The notes beneath the pieces were generated by a model that made no database searches, had not been told where the DNA came from, and worked only from the letters and a program-made list of their open reading frames with translations. From positions 4,097,501 through 4,161,500 of the forward strand of contig NZ_CP139482.1 in NCBI RefSeq assembly GCF_041222825.1: 64,000 bases of DNA, read 5' to 3'. The position numbers were made by a program, and so were the translations under genes. The stretch is from Candidatus Thalassolituus haligoni (GTDB lineage Bacteria > Pseudomonadota > Gammaproteobacteria > Pseudomonadales > Oceanobacteraceae). Shown in pieces: positions 57,901 to 64,000 of this stretch (positions are counted from its first letter, which is position 1; each line of letters begins with the position of its first letter).

Positions 57901-57966
57901 GAAGAAGATGTTCTCAACAGCACCATCATGGTGGGCGCACTCGCCTCCATGCTGTTTCCGGGATAA
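48997..57966 (+). CDS. Two-partner secretion exoprotein (TpsA) with MBG repeats
   Basis: A 2,989-residue secreted protein. The start MNTVFRIIWSHARQ at 48997 opens an extended signal peptide (ESPR, VVVSELASASGKR), cleavage probably after QVFA. Residues about 55-290 form the TPS/filamentous-haemagglutinin N-terminal domain (GGGVITNGTGNIS, INPNGVLVGAGAHINTAEF). About 21 MBG-type repeats of 70-85 residues follow (about 730-2460), each opening like SRxYGDDNPDF. A 530-residue unique end contains a long hydrophobic Gly/Ala-rich stretch (about 2840-2930). Likely a surface adhesin or biofilm protein secreted by TpsB, encoded nine bases downstream. Confidence 0.93.
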   Translation: MNTVFRIIWSHARQSTVVVSELASASGKRSPGKGSSRGIALSAAASVLLLPLQVFADVLPGGGVITNGTGNISSSGNTLTVEQLTDRMVTNWDSFSIGADATVIFDQLSSNSVALNRVSGANPSELLGQLQANGRVYLINPNGVLVGAGAHINTAEFLASALDVSDELFMAGDDLEFSGNSLASVINLGEITAASGDVILIAYQVRNEGSLSAPEGVAALAAGDNIIFRPNADSHILIRAAVAADSNLTGVENSGVIAAAQAELKAAGGSVYDLAINQTGVVRASGSATLNGRVLLTAEAGDLQHSGTISAHNHDGSGGEVLIGDDNSGYGIASTTTVAATAVIDVAATATSGDGGSVQITAQDNTVFDGQINASAGTVGGNGGSAAVTGALALQFGGSANLGATAGDTGTLTITSADQTIGSNAGDLMAGADLANLLTTSNVILDTSHVYAPGTLVTDSSIEINDDVSWSSGNNLTLNSGNEIRINGSLEGDGSDLTLGLGVVKEADPFGSDLGNSADLTVDSSATITAASVVIKRNTDVEIERSNSSLGPMGNIRIDGTLVTDTLDIQTDNRQQYGYTFDEGIAGSVHIDNSNNRIGTLTATVANGVIEGDFSLTEGGDGLIVDGDFSNISGAISLVTTGDLTLAAGTVIASGADQNIVLAAQSGSFINQAGANAVTTTGSGRFLIYSDDPANTVTGGLIGTPVYNKTWANNSPNSITQTGNRFLYSLAPVLTITANETSRSYGDNNPTFTYTVSGLVDGDLVADVFTGTASLTTSLNTSSNAGVYSDAITVSLGSILLSDYDYQFAGIAADLTIDQALLTVTPTAASRIYGDADPALTGLITGFKNGETEAVLTTGPSYTTTAVLGSNVGSYDIIASGAVADNYAFDYQTGTGLLTVTAAPLTITASDASRLYGDSNPTFSATFSGLKADDSAEDFLTLGFATPDSGVTSDVGTYAIRPQGATNANYTCTYVDGALSITPAELTVTAANLAHVYDGLTPDSTEYSATLSGLVAGDLASSYSSQLLFSTTADGSSTGSFNINVAGITDGNYNVSYEPGTLTISNQILSVTANDLSRLYGEDNPDFTAIISGFVDDDDESVLLTSISYSTVATSNSNVGTYTITPYGASADNYDFSFTSGTLTIDPALLTIQANDATRIYGASDPLFSATYVGLTAGDDASDINGLSFTTNAVVTSSVNGSYSITPANASNANYSIRYESGSLEITPATLTITTNDQSRIYGASDPQFSVLYSGLVAGDDSTDISGLTITSSASTGSDVGSYAINASGASNSNYSIHYVSGWLNITPASLTISANNVSRSYGDDNPDFTALLDGLVAGDTADDIDGLDFLTSATVQSNVGSYGITPTGAVNSNYNISYQSGTLTIDPRQLTISADNQSSIFGDELSAYTLSYDNLASFDTAAAIGTVTATGVSGIYNNVGSYAISVSGGNNSNYSITRVNGLLTITPRAATVTVLNSSREYGDDNADFSIQISNQVSGAAVGTDGLNVTTLASASSDVGSYAVSANGIMNNNYDLTYVDGTLSITPATLVFNANNQSREYGLDNAELTLNDASSYKLDDSLADVLSNLSLSTSATTGSNAGSYAITATADVINSNYNVTLNNGTLTITRANLLILPELSSRYYGDDDPDFVLTAVGLRNGDSAAVVTGEQFVSSASTQAGVGSYNVSVVAGSASNYNLTFGTGTLNVLPRLLTISADNVSREYGEDNPVFTVSMDGLASFDSEDDIAGVVVNTTATASSGVLESGYGLTASSSATSSAANANYAITYNSGLLTITPAAISLIVDNATRQYATANPEFSTTLNSDLKLDDSLDDLFLFYNTAADPTSDVGNYAISVSSANPNYNLNVSNGNLAITPAALVLLLDSDFDLTRTYGDDSIDFSSALNVAGLQFGALAADVVSVYDPTDATTDTGSYSLQATVLDGNYQLQSFANNSFVIQQKSVDLTFSNVSRVYGEEDSDWRFYLDTTDLLAPGDTLDTVFTAATTSTNIASDVGSYAINISSINSNYRVNSVTGELTITARPLAITLTELERIYGESDALNLGSYIDSDLSYGLTAFDPLNTVLDITMPDTTASVGSYNLSASLISDNYTFMGFSGNLTVTPRALVLGISDGYSRVYGEENPDGSLITVYSGDVAGTGLASFDSIDDLLTYSLPDMEADAGSYTITFNRGSRYNNYAIDYGSSLSTTVEITPRTIGLTFFNLDRLYGDANSTLGDLYRIDEVTGVNEAQGVASFDSIDDLLVFSLPDQSAGVGLYSGYYTLQNSNYNIVTLDPGSLNIQTRPMTLTLTNAVERLYGDANPDSSNEITISGVGLSDFDSLESVIQIAALPDQYADAGTYKLVTQINPNYNIRYTSGSEMVITPRTLSVGGNTLYSWYGDSDINAISIGGDGLAEDDSLTSLLVLDFLESPDNAGYYSIWGYHLSDSTNYILDGSIPGVFTILPRAITLDISDQDLGFDYVEELNSFLNNEDLVLDATVGNLPDGEDIDDAFPIIRYQIVSSNQVPTLPTVPTLDNIYIPTAAELFENPTLVGSGVILNTSSSESSSISRVPGTYTSTDVGTDGLTLQLYITVFDGYNTESNYVLTDVSNGNITLNVAAASYPPSLDETNNSIDLSGFRLTESDDPTVSRDPLVVSGSDGSSSSSEPSGIQALIADGNSQLGIDIISSFLQSIMESGETYTYESGSLLAEITRTSGGSIEDVTPFMIQRWLERNADNPEAMTLLAEPLAYYSTEFLSKDPATYTESETVFSDFLAEHLESARDDIVDNAQQNYDDWLTAKQTNGSNMADTLGADVPWDTFMSEAAGDYLVDDVGERIATTTAIAGGAGATTALVVGGLTSFIMPFASGAAGMVSTASVSVFAGVNAAVSVGGVVEGGAAIAAEASIFTGATGAGLVAIPVTIVVTAVVGSIARGIEVFDNLEQEKQFDTLLASKGDSITTSQFSVTDSEGEEDVLNSTIMVGALASMLFPG
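51187..56380 (+). repeat. Array of about 21 MBG-domain coding repeats
   Basis: Repeated protein units marked by the SRxYG(D/E)xNPxF motif, the GSYxI(T/N) strand and a closing L(T/S)ITPA segment. DNA period is roughly 210-260 bases; units have diverged, so the array is ancient rather than a recent expansion. The last units are the most diverged. Confidence 0.85.
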
Positions 57967-57975
57967 GGCAGACAC

Positions 57976-59823
57976 ATGAAATATCTGAATATGACCAACA
58001 GACTGCTGAATTCCGTGCGCGCTCACCAGCACCAGGATCACCGGATATCGACCAGAGCGCTGTTACTACTGCCATTGTTATCAACGCTGGGCATCAATCT
58101 TCCGGCAGCAGCCCAGGATCTCGACCGCATCATGCCGGAACCGGTGCCACCCCAAGTAGAAGCAGAAGCAGAAGCAGAATCACTAGCTGATGGGCAGCCA
58201 CCAGAATCACCAGCCGCAGCCATAGAACGCTTTCGTAACGAGGCCCTTGGGGCATTGCCGGATGAACAGCAGTTACTGGATAAACTGGTCGATGTAGTGT
58301 TACTGGAAGATGAGACAGAATTGGACAACCACAGCCCTGCTCACCGCTGGGATACTCCCGCCTTAAACGCCATTACTCACGTTTTTATCGGCTTGCCAGT
58401 GTCCCGGCAATCGCTCGACCGCATGATGATGGCCATCCGTTTGCAACTGAGCAGTGAAGGCAAACCCTTCTCACTGGTCTACACCCCACCCCAGGATATT
58501 ACCGACGGGGTTGTGCGTATTGTGATCAAGCCCAGTCTGGCCGGACACATCCGCGTCGAAGGAGCCCATTATTTCTCCGACGACAGCTACCTGTCGCGTC
58601 TGCGCCAGCAACCGGGTACAGAGATTAATACCCAGGCTCTGAATGAAGATATTGAGCGCATTAACCGCAACCCCTTTCGGGCAACGGCACTCCAGGTAGA
58701 AAAAGGCAGCGAACCGGCCACCACCGACATCGTCATCAAAGCCAAAGAGAAATACCCGCTACGGCTGTTTACCGGTTACAGCAACAACGGCTCAGCCACC
58801 ACCACCATGGATCGCCTCAACGCAGGAGCCAACTGGGGTAATGCCTTCGGACTAGGCCATCAGGCATCGCTGCAATGGACCACCGATTTTGATATTCATC
58901 ACTCGCGCTCAGTCTCGGGGAATTATCAGATCGACCTGCCATGGCGGCATTACCTCACCCTGTTCGGGGCCTACTCACGCATTAATGCCATCACAGACCC
59001 GCTGTTTAATCAGGAAGGCAAAAGCTGGCAACTGGGCCTGAACTACGAAATCCCGCTGCAAAAAATCGGCACAGACTACACCCAGAGCCTGATTCTCGGC
59101 CTCGACAGCAAAGCCAGCGACAACACCCTAGAACTGTCTTTACCGCCGATCATTATCCCCATCAGTGACAACCTGACACGCATCGTCCAGTTTCGCAGCC
59201 GCTACCAAGGCAATTGGAAACAACTGCTCAGCACCAGCCGCCTGGGTCTCCAACTGACAGCGTCGCCCGGCGGGCTCGGCAGCGATAACAACGACGCCAC
59301 CTTCCAGCAAACCCGCGCCGACGCTACCGCAGACTACGTTTACGCCAACCTCGACCTGTCACGAGACACCACCCTGACAGGATTGTTTGAAGGCTGGAAC
59401 TGGATGATACGAGTAGCCGCCCAAAAATCCTGGGCCAACCTGCTCAGCAGCGAACAGTACAGCACTGGCGGAGCCAACTCGGTACGCGGCTATGAAGAAA
59501 GTGAAGTGGTTGGCGACAACGCCCGGCTGTTCAGCCAGGAACTGATTCTACCGCCGTTTGCCCCAGCCCAGGCGCTGTTCAACAGCCGGGCACCAGAGTC
59601 CTTGCGATTCTACCTGTTTCAGGATGCTGCCCGAGCATGGAGTACCGACCCATTGGTTGGAGAAAAACACTTTGTGCTGCACAGCATGGGAACAGGCCTG
59701 CGTTACCAATTATTCCCCAACCTCAACGCCCAGATCAGTTATGGCTGGCAACTGCGAGACAGCGGCAGTAACGACTCCGGCGACCATGGCCGCCTGCATG
59801 TATCACTGCAAGCGAGTTATTAG
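57976..59823 (+). CDS. Two-partner secretion outer-membrane transporter (TpsB)
   Basis: ShlB/FhaC/HecB-family barrel that carries its TpsA partner across the outer membrane. 615 residues: signal peptide (to about residue 46, LPAAAQ), an acidic Glu/Ala-rich linker, a POTRA domain (about 165-245: VRIVIKPSLAGHIRVEGAHYF in part, NEDIERINRNPFR) and a C-terminal 16-strand barrel with the family VRGYEESEVVGD motif (loop 6, about residue 508). It ends in Tyr (LQASY). Transcribed right after tpsA. Confidence 0.93.
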   Translation: MKYLNMTNRLLNSVRAHQHQDHRISTRALLLLPLLSTLGINLPAAAQDLDRIMPEPVPPQVEAEAEAESLADGQPPESPAAAIERFRNEALGALPDEQQLLDKLVDVVLLEDETELDNHSPAHRWDTPALNAITHVFIGLPVSRQSLDRMMMAIRLQLSSEGKPFSLVYTPPQDITDGVVRIVIKPSLAGHIRVEGAHYFSDDSYLSRLRQQPGTEINTQALNEDIERINRNPFRATALQVEKGSEPATTDIVIKAKEKYPLRLFTGYSNNGSATTTMDRLNAGANWGNAFGLGHQASLQWTTDFDIHHSRSVSGNYQIDLPWRHYLTLFGAYSRINAITDPLFNQEGKSWQLGLNYEIPLQKIGTDYTQSLILGLDSKASDNTLELSLPPIIIPISDNLTRIVQFRSRYQGNWKQLLSTSRLGLQLTASPGGLGSDNNDATFQQTRADATADYVYANLDLSRDTTLTGLFEGWNWMIRVAAQKSWANLLSSEQYSTGGANSVRGYEESEVVGDNARLFSQELILPPFAPAQALFNSRAPESLRFYLFQDAARAWSTDPLVGEKHFVLHSMGTGLRYQLFPNLNAQISYGWQLRDSGSNDSGDHGRLHVSLQASY

Positions 59824-60123
59824 AATAACCCAACGGAACGGATGCAGCAGACAGAGGAAGCTTCCGCTTTCTGCTGGGCTTCGAGAAAAAGAACGTCATG
59901 TTTGCCGTATCGTTCACAGGGAACAGCGCTCGCTGTCCGTATCCCTGTGTTACAAACCGCCACAGAGGGCGTCCCTACTACACTTCTACACTTCGGTTGC
60001 CTTGCGGTAATTCCCCTGATAATCAAAGATCTGCCCCTGCCAGCAGTGTTTTTGTTTGCGGGCTATAACAAGGTCCGGTGCCGATCAACCTTGCGGCAAT
60101 GGGATAGCTGGCCAAGGTCTCCC
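59824..60123. other. Region between tpsB and the efflux pump
   Basis: A 300-base gap between two convergent units. It holds a 32-base palindromic hairpin (59845-59876) and nothing else I can name. Confidence 0.6.
59845..59876. terminator. Palindromic hairpin between convergent genes
   Basis: CAGCAGA pairs with TCTGCTG and an inner GGAAGCTTCC is self-complementary; two mismatches lie between. Placement after tpsB suggests a bidirectional transcript end, though T-runs are missing. Confidence 0.5.
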
Positions 60124-63100
60124 CTACGAATAATCGCTATCAGGTATTCGGTAGAATATGGCATAAAGCGCCGGTACAAATACCAGCGTGGCCACGGTGC
60201 CCAGTGAAACGCCACCAATAAGAACGTAAGCCAGCGGGCCCCAGAAGCTATCGATGGTCAGTGGTACAAACGCCAACACCGCAGCCAGAGCGGTCAGAAT
60301 AACGGGCCGGGATCTCTGCACACCCGCTTCAATGACGGCACTTCGAATCAGCATGCCCTCTTTCATATTATCTGAAATTTGCTGGGTCAGGATTAGGGTG
60401 TTACGCATCAGAATACCGGCGAGACCAATAATCCCCAACGTTGCCACAAAGCCAAATGGCTGGTTAAAGATCAGCAGCGCGGCCACAGCACCAATCAAAC
60501 CCAGTGGTGCCGTCAATATCACCACCAGCGTACCTTTGAAGGAGCGCATCTGCAGCATCACAAAAACAAGCATCAACACGATCATAAGGGGTTGTAGCAC
60601 TTGAATGGAGTGCTCGCCTTTCGAGGATTGCTCAACTGAACCACCGATTTGCAAAGAATAGCCAACTGGCATTTGTGCGCGCAACTCCGCTAGCGCTGCC
60701 CATACGTCGGCCGTAACATCTTTGGCCTGTGCTCCTCGAACATCAGCATTAACCGCCACAAACGGTTCCCGGTTATAACGCCGGATTACAGGTTCTTCGT
60801 AGACGACATCCGCTTCGCCAACCTGGTTAAATGAAATGCGTCGCCCCTCTTCACTGACAATTTCAAGATTCTGAATCTGTGTAATATCTTCTGCCTTGGC
60901 CCGACCAACCACCGGGGTCAATCGAATACCATCCCTTAACGTTGTAATGGCCAACCCGGATAGTTGAAATTGCAGCTGATAAGCAACTTCTTCTGGCGTC
61001 AAGCCAAACAACCGGAGCCGGTCTTTGTCGAAGCGAATATCGATACCAGGTGTGCGTTCATCCCATTCCAGATGACTGTTTTCAGTGTTGGCATGGCTCG
61101 CGATAATATCTCTCACCTTTTTACCAATAGTACGCAGCTGATTGGCCTCTGGCCCCATCACTCGAATACTGACTGGCCAGTCAACCGGTGGGCCGTAAAG
61201 GAGTGTTTCAGCTCTGACTCGTGACTCCGGAAAATCACCGGCCGCTACCCGGTTACGAATCAATCGGATCAAGCCGTCTCGGGCTGCGATGTCTTCTGCC
61301 ACGATAACCAGCTTGGCGAAAGCACTGTTCGGCTGCTCCGGGCTGGCAGAGATAAAAAACCGGGGAGCCCCTGCTCCAATATAAGCCGACATGGACTTGA
61401 TGCCGCTGGTGCCCTCCATCAGTCGTTCTATTTTTTGGACGGTAGCGTCGGTGGCTTCAATCGAAGTGCCTTGTGGATGATAAATACTGACCAGCACCTC
61501 AAGACGATCAGAGACGGGGAAAAACTGCTTCTGGACTGGACCAATCATGCCCACTATAGATATAAACAATAATGCAAACGTACTCAGAACAACGATTTTT
61601 CGATGCGCCAGGGTGCCGATAATAAGCTTCCTGAGCATACGGTAGGGACGTGAGGAATAGGCTTCCTTGTTGCTATGAGAGCTGTGATACAGGTTATCTG
61701 GCAAAATTTTCACCCCCAGATAAGGAGTAAACACAACGGCAACCACCCAGGAAAGTAACAACGCAATGGCCAATACCCAGAAAATGTTGCCTGCGTACTC
61801 ACCGACACTGGAGCGGGCAAATCCTATAGGTACAAAACCGGCAACCGTTACCAGAGTCCCGTAGAGCATTGGAGCGGCGGTCACATTCCAGGCATGAGAC
61901 GCCGCCAGTAGCTTGTCCCATCCTTCTTCCAGCTTCACAATCATCATCTCGATGGCAATGATGGCATCATCAACCAACAGCCCCAGTGCAATAATGAGCG
62001 CCCCGAGTGTAATACGATCAAGGTTAATGCCCATTGCGAGCATCACAATAAATGAGAGTCCAAGAGTGACTGGAATAGCAATTCCCACCACGATCCCGGC
62101 CCGCAGGCCAACCGCCAGCATTGTAACGGCCATCACCACGAGCACGGCAACCAGAAACTTAACCTGGAAAAGGTTGACCGCACCAATAATGGCTTCTTCC
62201 TGATTTGTCAGCAGGTCAAGCTCCATTCCCAGAGGAAGCATTACTCTTTCGTTTTCCCAGAATGCTCTTAACCGTTTACCAAACGCCAGGCCATTCTCTC
62301 CACGCCGCATGACCACACCAATCAGTAGAGCGTCCTCTCCGGATGAGCGAATGAGATAGCTGGGAGGATCTTCGTACCCTCTGGATATAGTGGCAATATC
62401 ACCCAGTCTGATCAGATGTTCATCAATTCGGACAGGTACCTCTTGCAAAGCCTCCAGGTTCGATAAATCATCGTCCAGGCGGAGGTAGACTTTAGGGCCT
62501 GCCGTGGAAATATGGCCCGCAGGCAAGAGTCGGTTATTGGCTTGAATAGCCTCGATAATATCGGTAAGAGACACTCCTAACCCTTGTAACTTCGTCATGT
62601 CGAAATCAACAAATACCTGTTCTGATCGCTCACCTAAAATCTCGGCTTTTTCAACTCCCTGAACGCGCTGTACCCTGTCCCGAATCGCCTCGGCATCCCG
62701 GATCAATTCTCGCTGCGCGACACCTGATGCCGTCAGCGCAACCAGGGTGAAATACACATCACCGAAGTCCTCATTTACGATAGGCCCGATAACCCCGTCC
62801 GGTAACTGGGATGCTTCATCCTGCATGCGACGCCGGACCTGATAAAAGCGATCGGGGACATGCTTGGCGTCGGTGTAATCCTGGAACTCAACCTGCAAGT
62901 CGGCCCGCCCCGCCCGCACCGTTGTCTCAATTTTGTACAAATCCTCCACTTCCTGAATGCGTTTTTCCAACCGATCAACCACACTATCTTGTAATTCATC
63001 AGCGGCAGCACCCGGCCACAGAACAGTCACCATCATGACTCTTACCGTGAAATCAGGATCTTCGGCCCGACCCAAAGACGTAAAAGCGTAAAGGCCTGCA

Positions 63101-63177
63101 ACCAAGGAAAGCGTAATAAAAAAGAGCGTAACCGAGCTTTCTCGCACAGCGATTCTGGAGAGATTGGGAAAAGCCAT
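60124..63177 (-). CDS. RND efflux transporter permease subunit
   Basis: Proton-driven inner-membrane pump of the AcrB/MexB superfamily, about 1,017 residues. Visible are the N-terminal segment (LFFITLSLVAGLYAF), GRAEDPDF and LWPGAAADELQD, two long periplasmic loops, twelve membrane segments, and the proton-relay pair in LGLLVDDAIIAIEMM of segment four. The branch is one whose members often lack a dedicated outer channel gene; the substrate is unknown. The ATG at 63177 overlaps the stop of the membrane-fusion gene by one base (TGATG). Confidence 0.92.
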   Translation of the reverse strand: MAFPNLSRIAVRESSVTLFFITLSLVAGLYAFTSLGRAEDPDFTVRVMMVTVLWPGAAADELQDSVVDRLEKRIQEVEDLYKIETTVRAGRADLQVEFQDYTDAKHVPDRFYQVRRRMQDEASQLPDGVIGPIVNEDFGDVYFTLVALTASGVAQRELIRDAEAIRDRVQRVQGVEKAEILGERSEQVFVDFDMTKLQGLGVSLTDIIEAIQANNRLLPAGHISTAGPKVYLRLDDDLSNLEALQEVPVRIDEHLIRLGDIATISRGYEDPPSYLIRSSGEDALLIGVVMRRGENGLAFGKRLRAFWENERVMLPLGMELDLLTNQEEAIIGAVNLFQVKFLVAVLVVMAVTMLAVGLRAGIVVGIAIPVTLGLSFIVMLAMGINLDRITLGALIIALGLLVDDAIIAIEMMIVKLEEGWDKLLAASHAWNVTAAPMLYGTLVTVAGFVPIGFARSSVGEYAGNIFWVLAIALLLSWVVAVVFTPYLGVKILPDNLYHSSHSNKEAYSSRPYRMLRKLIIGTLAHRKIVVLSTFALLFISIVGMIGPVQKQFFPVSDRLEVLVSIYHPQGTSIEATDATVQKIERLMEGTSGIKSMSAYIGAGAPRFFISASPEQPNSAFAKLVIVAEDIAARDGLIRLIRNRVAAGDFPESRVRAETLLYGPPVDWPVSIRVMGPEANQLRTIGKKVRDIIASHANTENSHLEWDERTPGIDIRFDKDRLRLFGLTPEEVAYQLQFQLSGLAITTLRDGIRLTPVVGRAKAEDITQIQNLEIVSEEGRRISFNQVGEADVVYEEPVIRRYNREPFVAVNADVRGAQAKDVTADVWAALAELRAQMPVGYSLQIGGSVEQSSKGEHSIQVLQPLMIVLMLVFVMLQMRSFKGTLVVILTAPLGLIGAVAALLIFNQPFGFVATLGIIGLAGILMRNTLILTQQISDNMKEGMLIRSAVIEAGVQRSRPVILTALAAVLAFVPLTIDSFWGPLAYVLIGGVSLGTVATLVFVPALYAIFYRIPDSDYS

Positions 63178-64000
63178 CACGCCCCCCTGGCATCAAGTGA
63201 TTGCACTGCCATGCCGGGCTTGAGCAGGTGTGTACCGCTAGAAATAACAATCAGCCCCTCTTCCAGAGTTGAACCAGTGACCCAGGCATGATCTTTGTCG
63301 ATACGCTGGATATCAACGTTGAGCGGCACTGCTTCGCCATCCACTATTGTCCAGATAAAGGGGGTCTCACCACGTTCATCCAGGGCAGAAATGGCCATTT
63401 TATAAAGTGGTATTGAATCGTTGCTGACCAGGAACCGTGTTCTGACAAGCTGGCCATACCTTAGGTCTGACAGTGGTTGATCTATCGTGTAGCGTGTTTT
63501 CCAGGTACGGCTTTCCGGGTCGGCCGCCCCGGCCATCTCTCTCCGCGTCAGTGCTATGGCCTCTCCGTCATGCAGTAACCCTCCTTGCTCTGGAGGATAT
63601 GCGCCAGAAGGGTAATCCACCTCAACTTCCCGCTCTCCCGATTTAGCCAGTTTTGCAACTGGCCGCCCCACACTGACCACCTCTCCCGGTTCGATAAACA
63701 CATCCAGTATGATGCCGTCGCTCTCTGCTCTGAGTACCCCATATTCCAACATATTCAAGGCCTGGGACAGCTGGGCCTCAGCAACATCACGACGCGCTTG
63801 CGTCTCTTCCTGGGTCAGTAACGCCCTCTCGTATTCCTGCCGACTGGTATAGCCCTGATCTACCAATTGATAGTCACGCTCCAGATCTTTTTCAGCAAGT
63901 TTCAGCGTTGCTTCTGCTGCCCTCAGGTTGGCACGTGCAGTCACAACAGACTCGCGCAGGTCTCGCAGATCGAGAGTGAACAGCACCTCCCCTTTTTTAA
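63177..64000 (-). CDS. RND efflux membrane-fusion (HlyD-type) protein, 5' end beyond the window
   Basis: Periplasmic adaptor of the pump encoded next to it. The visible 274 codons begin inside the lipoyl domain (KKGEVLFTLDLRDLRESV), continue through a helical hairpin (about 20-85: NLRAAEATLKLAEKDLE, YTSRQEYERALL), return to the lipoyl half (VLRAESDGIILDVFIEPGEVVSVG) and a beta-barrel (RTRFLVSNDSIPLYKMAISAL). The true start lies right of 64000; a GTG at 63986 is an internal valine. Coupled to the permease gene. Confidence 0.9.
   Translation of the reverse strand, partial: KKGEVLFTLDLRDLRESVVTARANLRAAEATLKLAEKDLERDYQLVDQGYTSRQEYERALLTQEETQARRDVAEAQLSQALNMLEYGVLRAESDGIILDVFIEPGEVVSVGRPVAKLAKSGEREVEVDYPSGAYPPEQGGLLHDGEAIALTRREMAGAADPESRTWKTRYTIDQPLSDLRYGQLVRTRFLVSNDSIPLYKMAISALDERGETPFIWTIVDGEAVPLNVDIQRIDKDHAWVTGSTLEEGLIVISSGTHLLKPGMAVQSLDARGA

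Noticed and set aside
57500..57966. CdiA-type toxin end with immunity gene
   Set aside because: No VENN-like motif is seen before the C-terminus and the next gene is tpsB nine bases on, leaving no room for an immunity gene.

Overview
The window reads as a gammaproteobacterial chromosome of the Pseudomonas/Oceanospirillales kind (Marinobacter- or Thalassolituus-like; the genus is inferred). The grounds are a TorF-type porin beside ubiK, pilU-pilT beside yggS-proC-yggT, ubiE-ubiJ-ubiB running into hisI-hisE and tatABC, and metX-metW-DUF4426-rdgB followed by hemW. Most genes are tightly packed, many with 1-4 base overlaps, and have clear Shine-Dalgarno sites.

Left part (1-5.5 kb), nitrogen metabolism: a TorF-like porin with an NtrC-type palindrome and a -24/-12 (sigma-54) promoter, ubiK, ethanolamine ammonia-lyase eutBC, a 56-residue membrane protein and an ammonium transporter. 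The amt and eut units also carry -24/-12 elements, and so does an allophanate hydrolase gene near 32.5 kb, so a sigma-54 nitrogen regulon is spread over the window.

Housekeeping core (5.9-29.8 kb): pyruvate kinase; a Moco riboswitch heading moaA-mobA-moaB-moaC-moaD-moaE; a small methyltransferase; a DODA-type dioxygenase; pilU/pilT; yggS-proC-yggT; a SulP transporter; ubiquinone genes ubiE-ubiJ-ubiB; hisI-hisE; a HIT protein; tatABC; metX-metW; a DUF4426 protein; rdgB; a ZapB-like coiled coil with an unusual histidine-repeat tail; hemW.

Catabolic block (29.9-39.6 kb): a GntR regulator and allophanate hydrolase (one operon, with an operator over the predicted start of transcription), an aldehyde dehydrogenase, an AraC regulator, a GMC oxidoreductase, an MFS transporter and an outer-membrane protein preceded by an eight-copy AAAAAC tract. 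Together these look like uptake and oxidation of an alcohol or amine.

Accessory island (39.7-47.1 kb): a broken integron. The integrase gene intI is frameshifted and has lost its catalytic C-terminus but keeps a LexA box. Diverging from it is a cassette with a TIR-like (CAP12/PCTIR) protein and a recognisable attC site, then a truncated second cassette, an IstB remnant, a complete IS66-family element, and inverted cassettes (a truncated VOC protein and a lipoprotein) with attC-like sites, a transposase remnant, a 47-49 bp tandem repeat and a GFA-family gene. A near-identical 37-38 bp direct repeat lies at both edges.

Right part (47.6-64 kb): an AraC regulator, a two-partner secretion pair (a 2,989-residue exoprotein with about 21 MBG-type repeats, and its TpsB transporter), and a convergent RND efflux pump with its membrane-fusion protein, which is cut by the window end.
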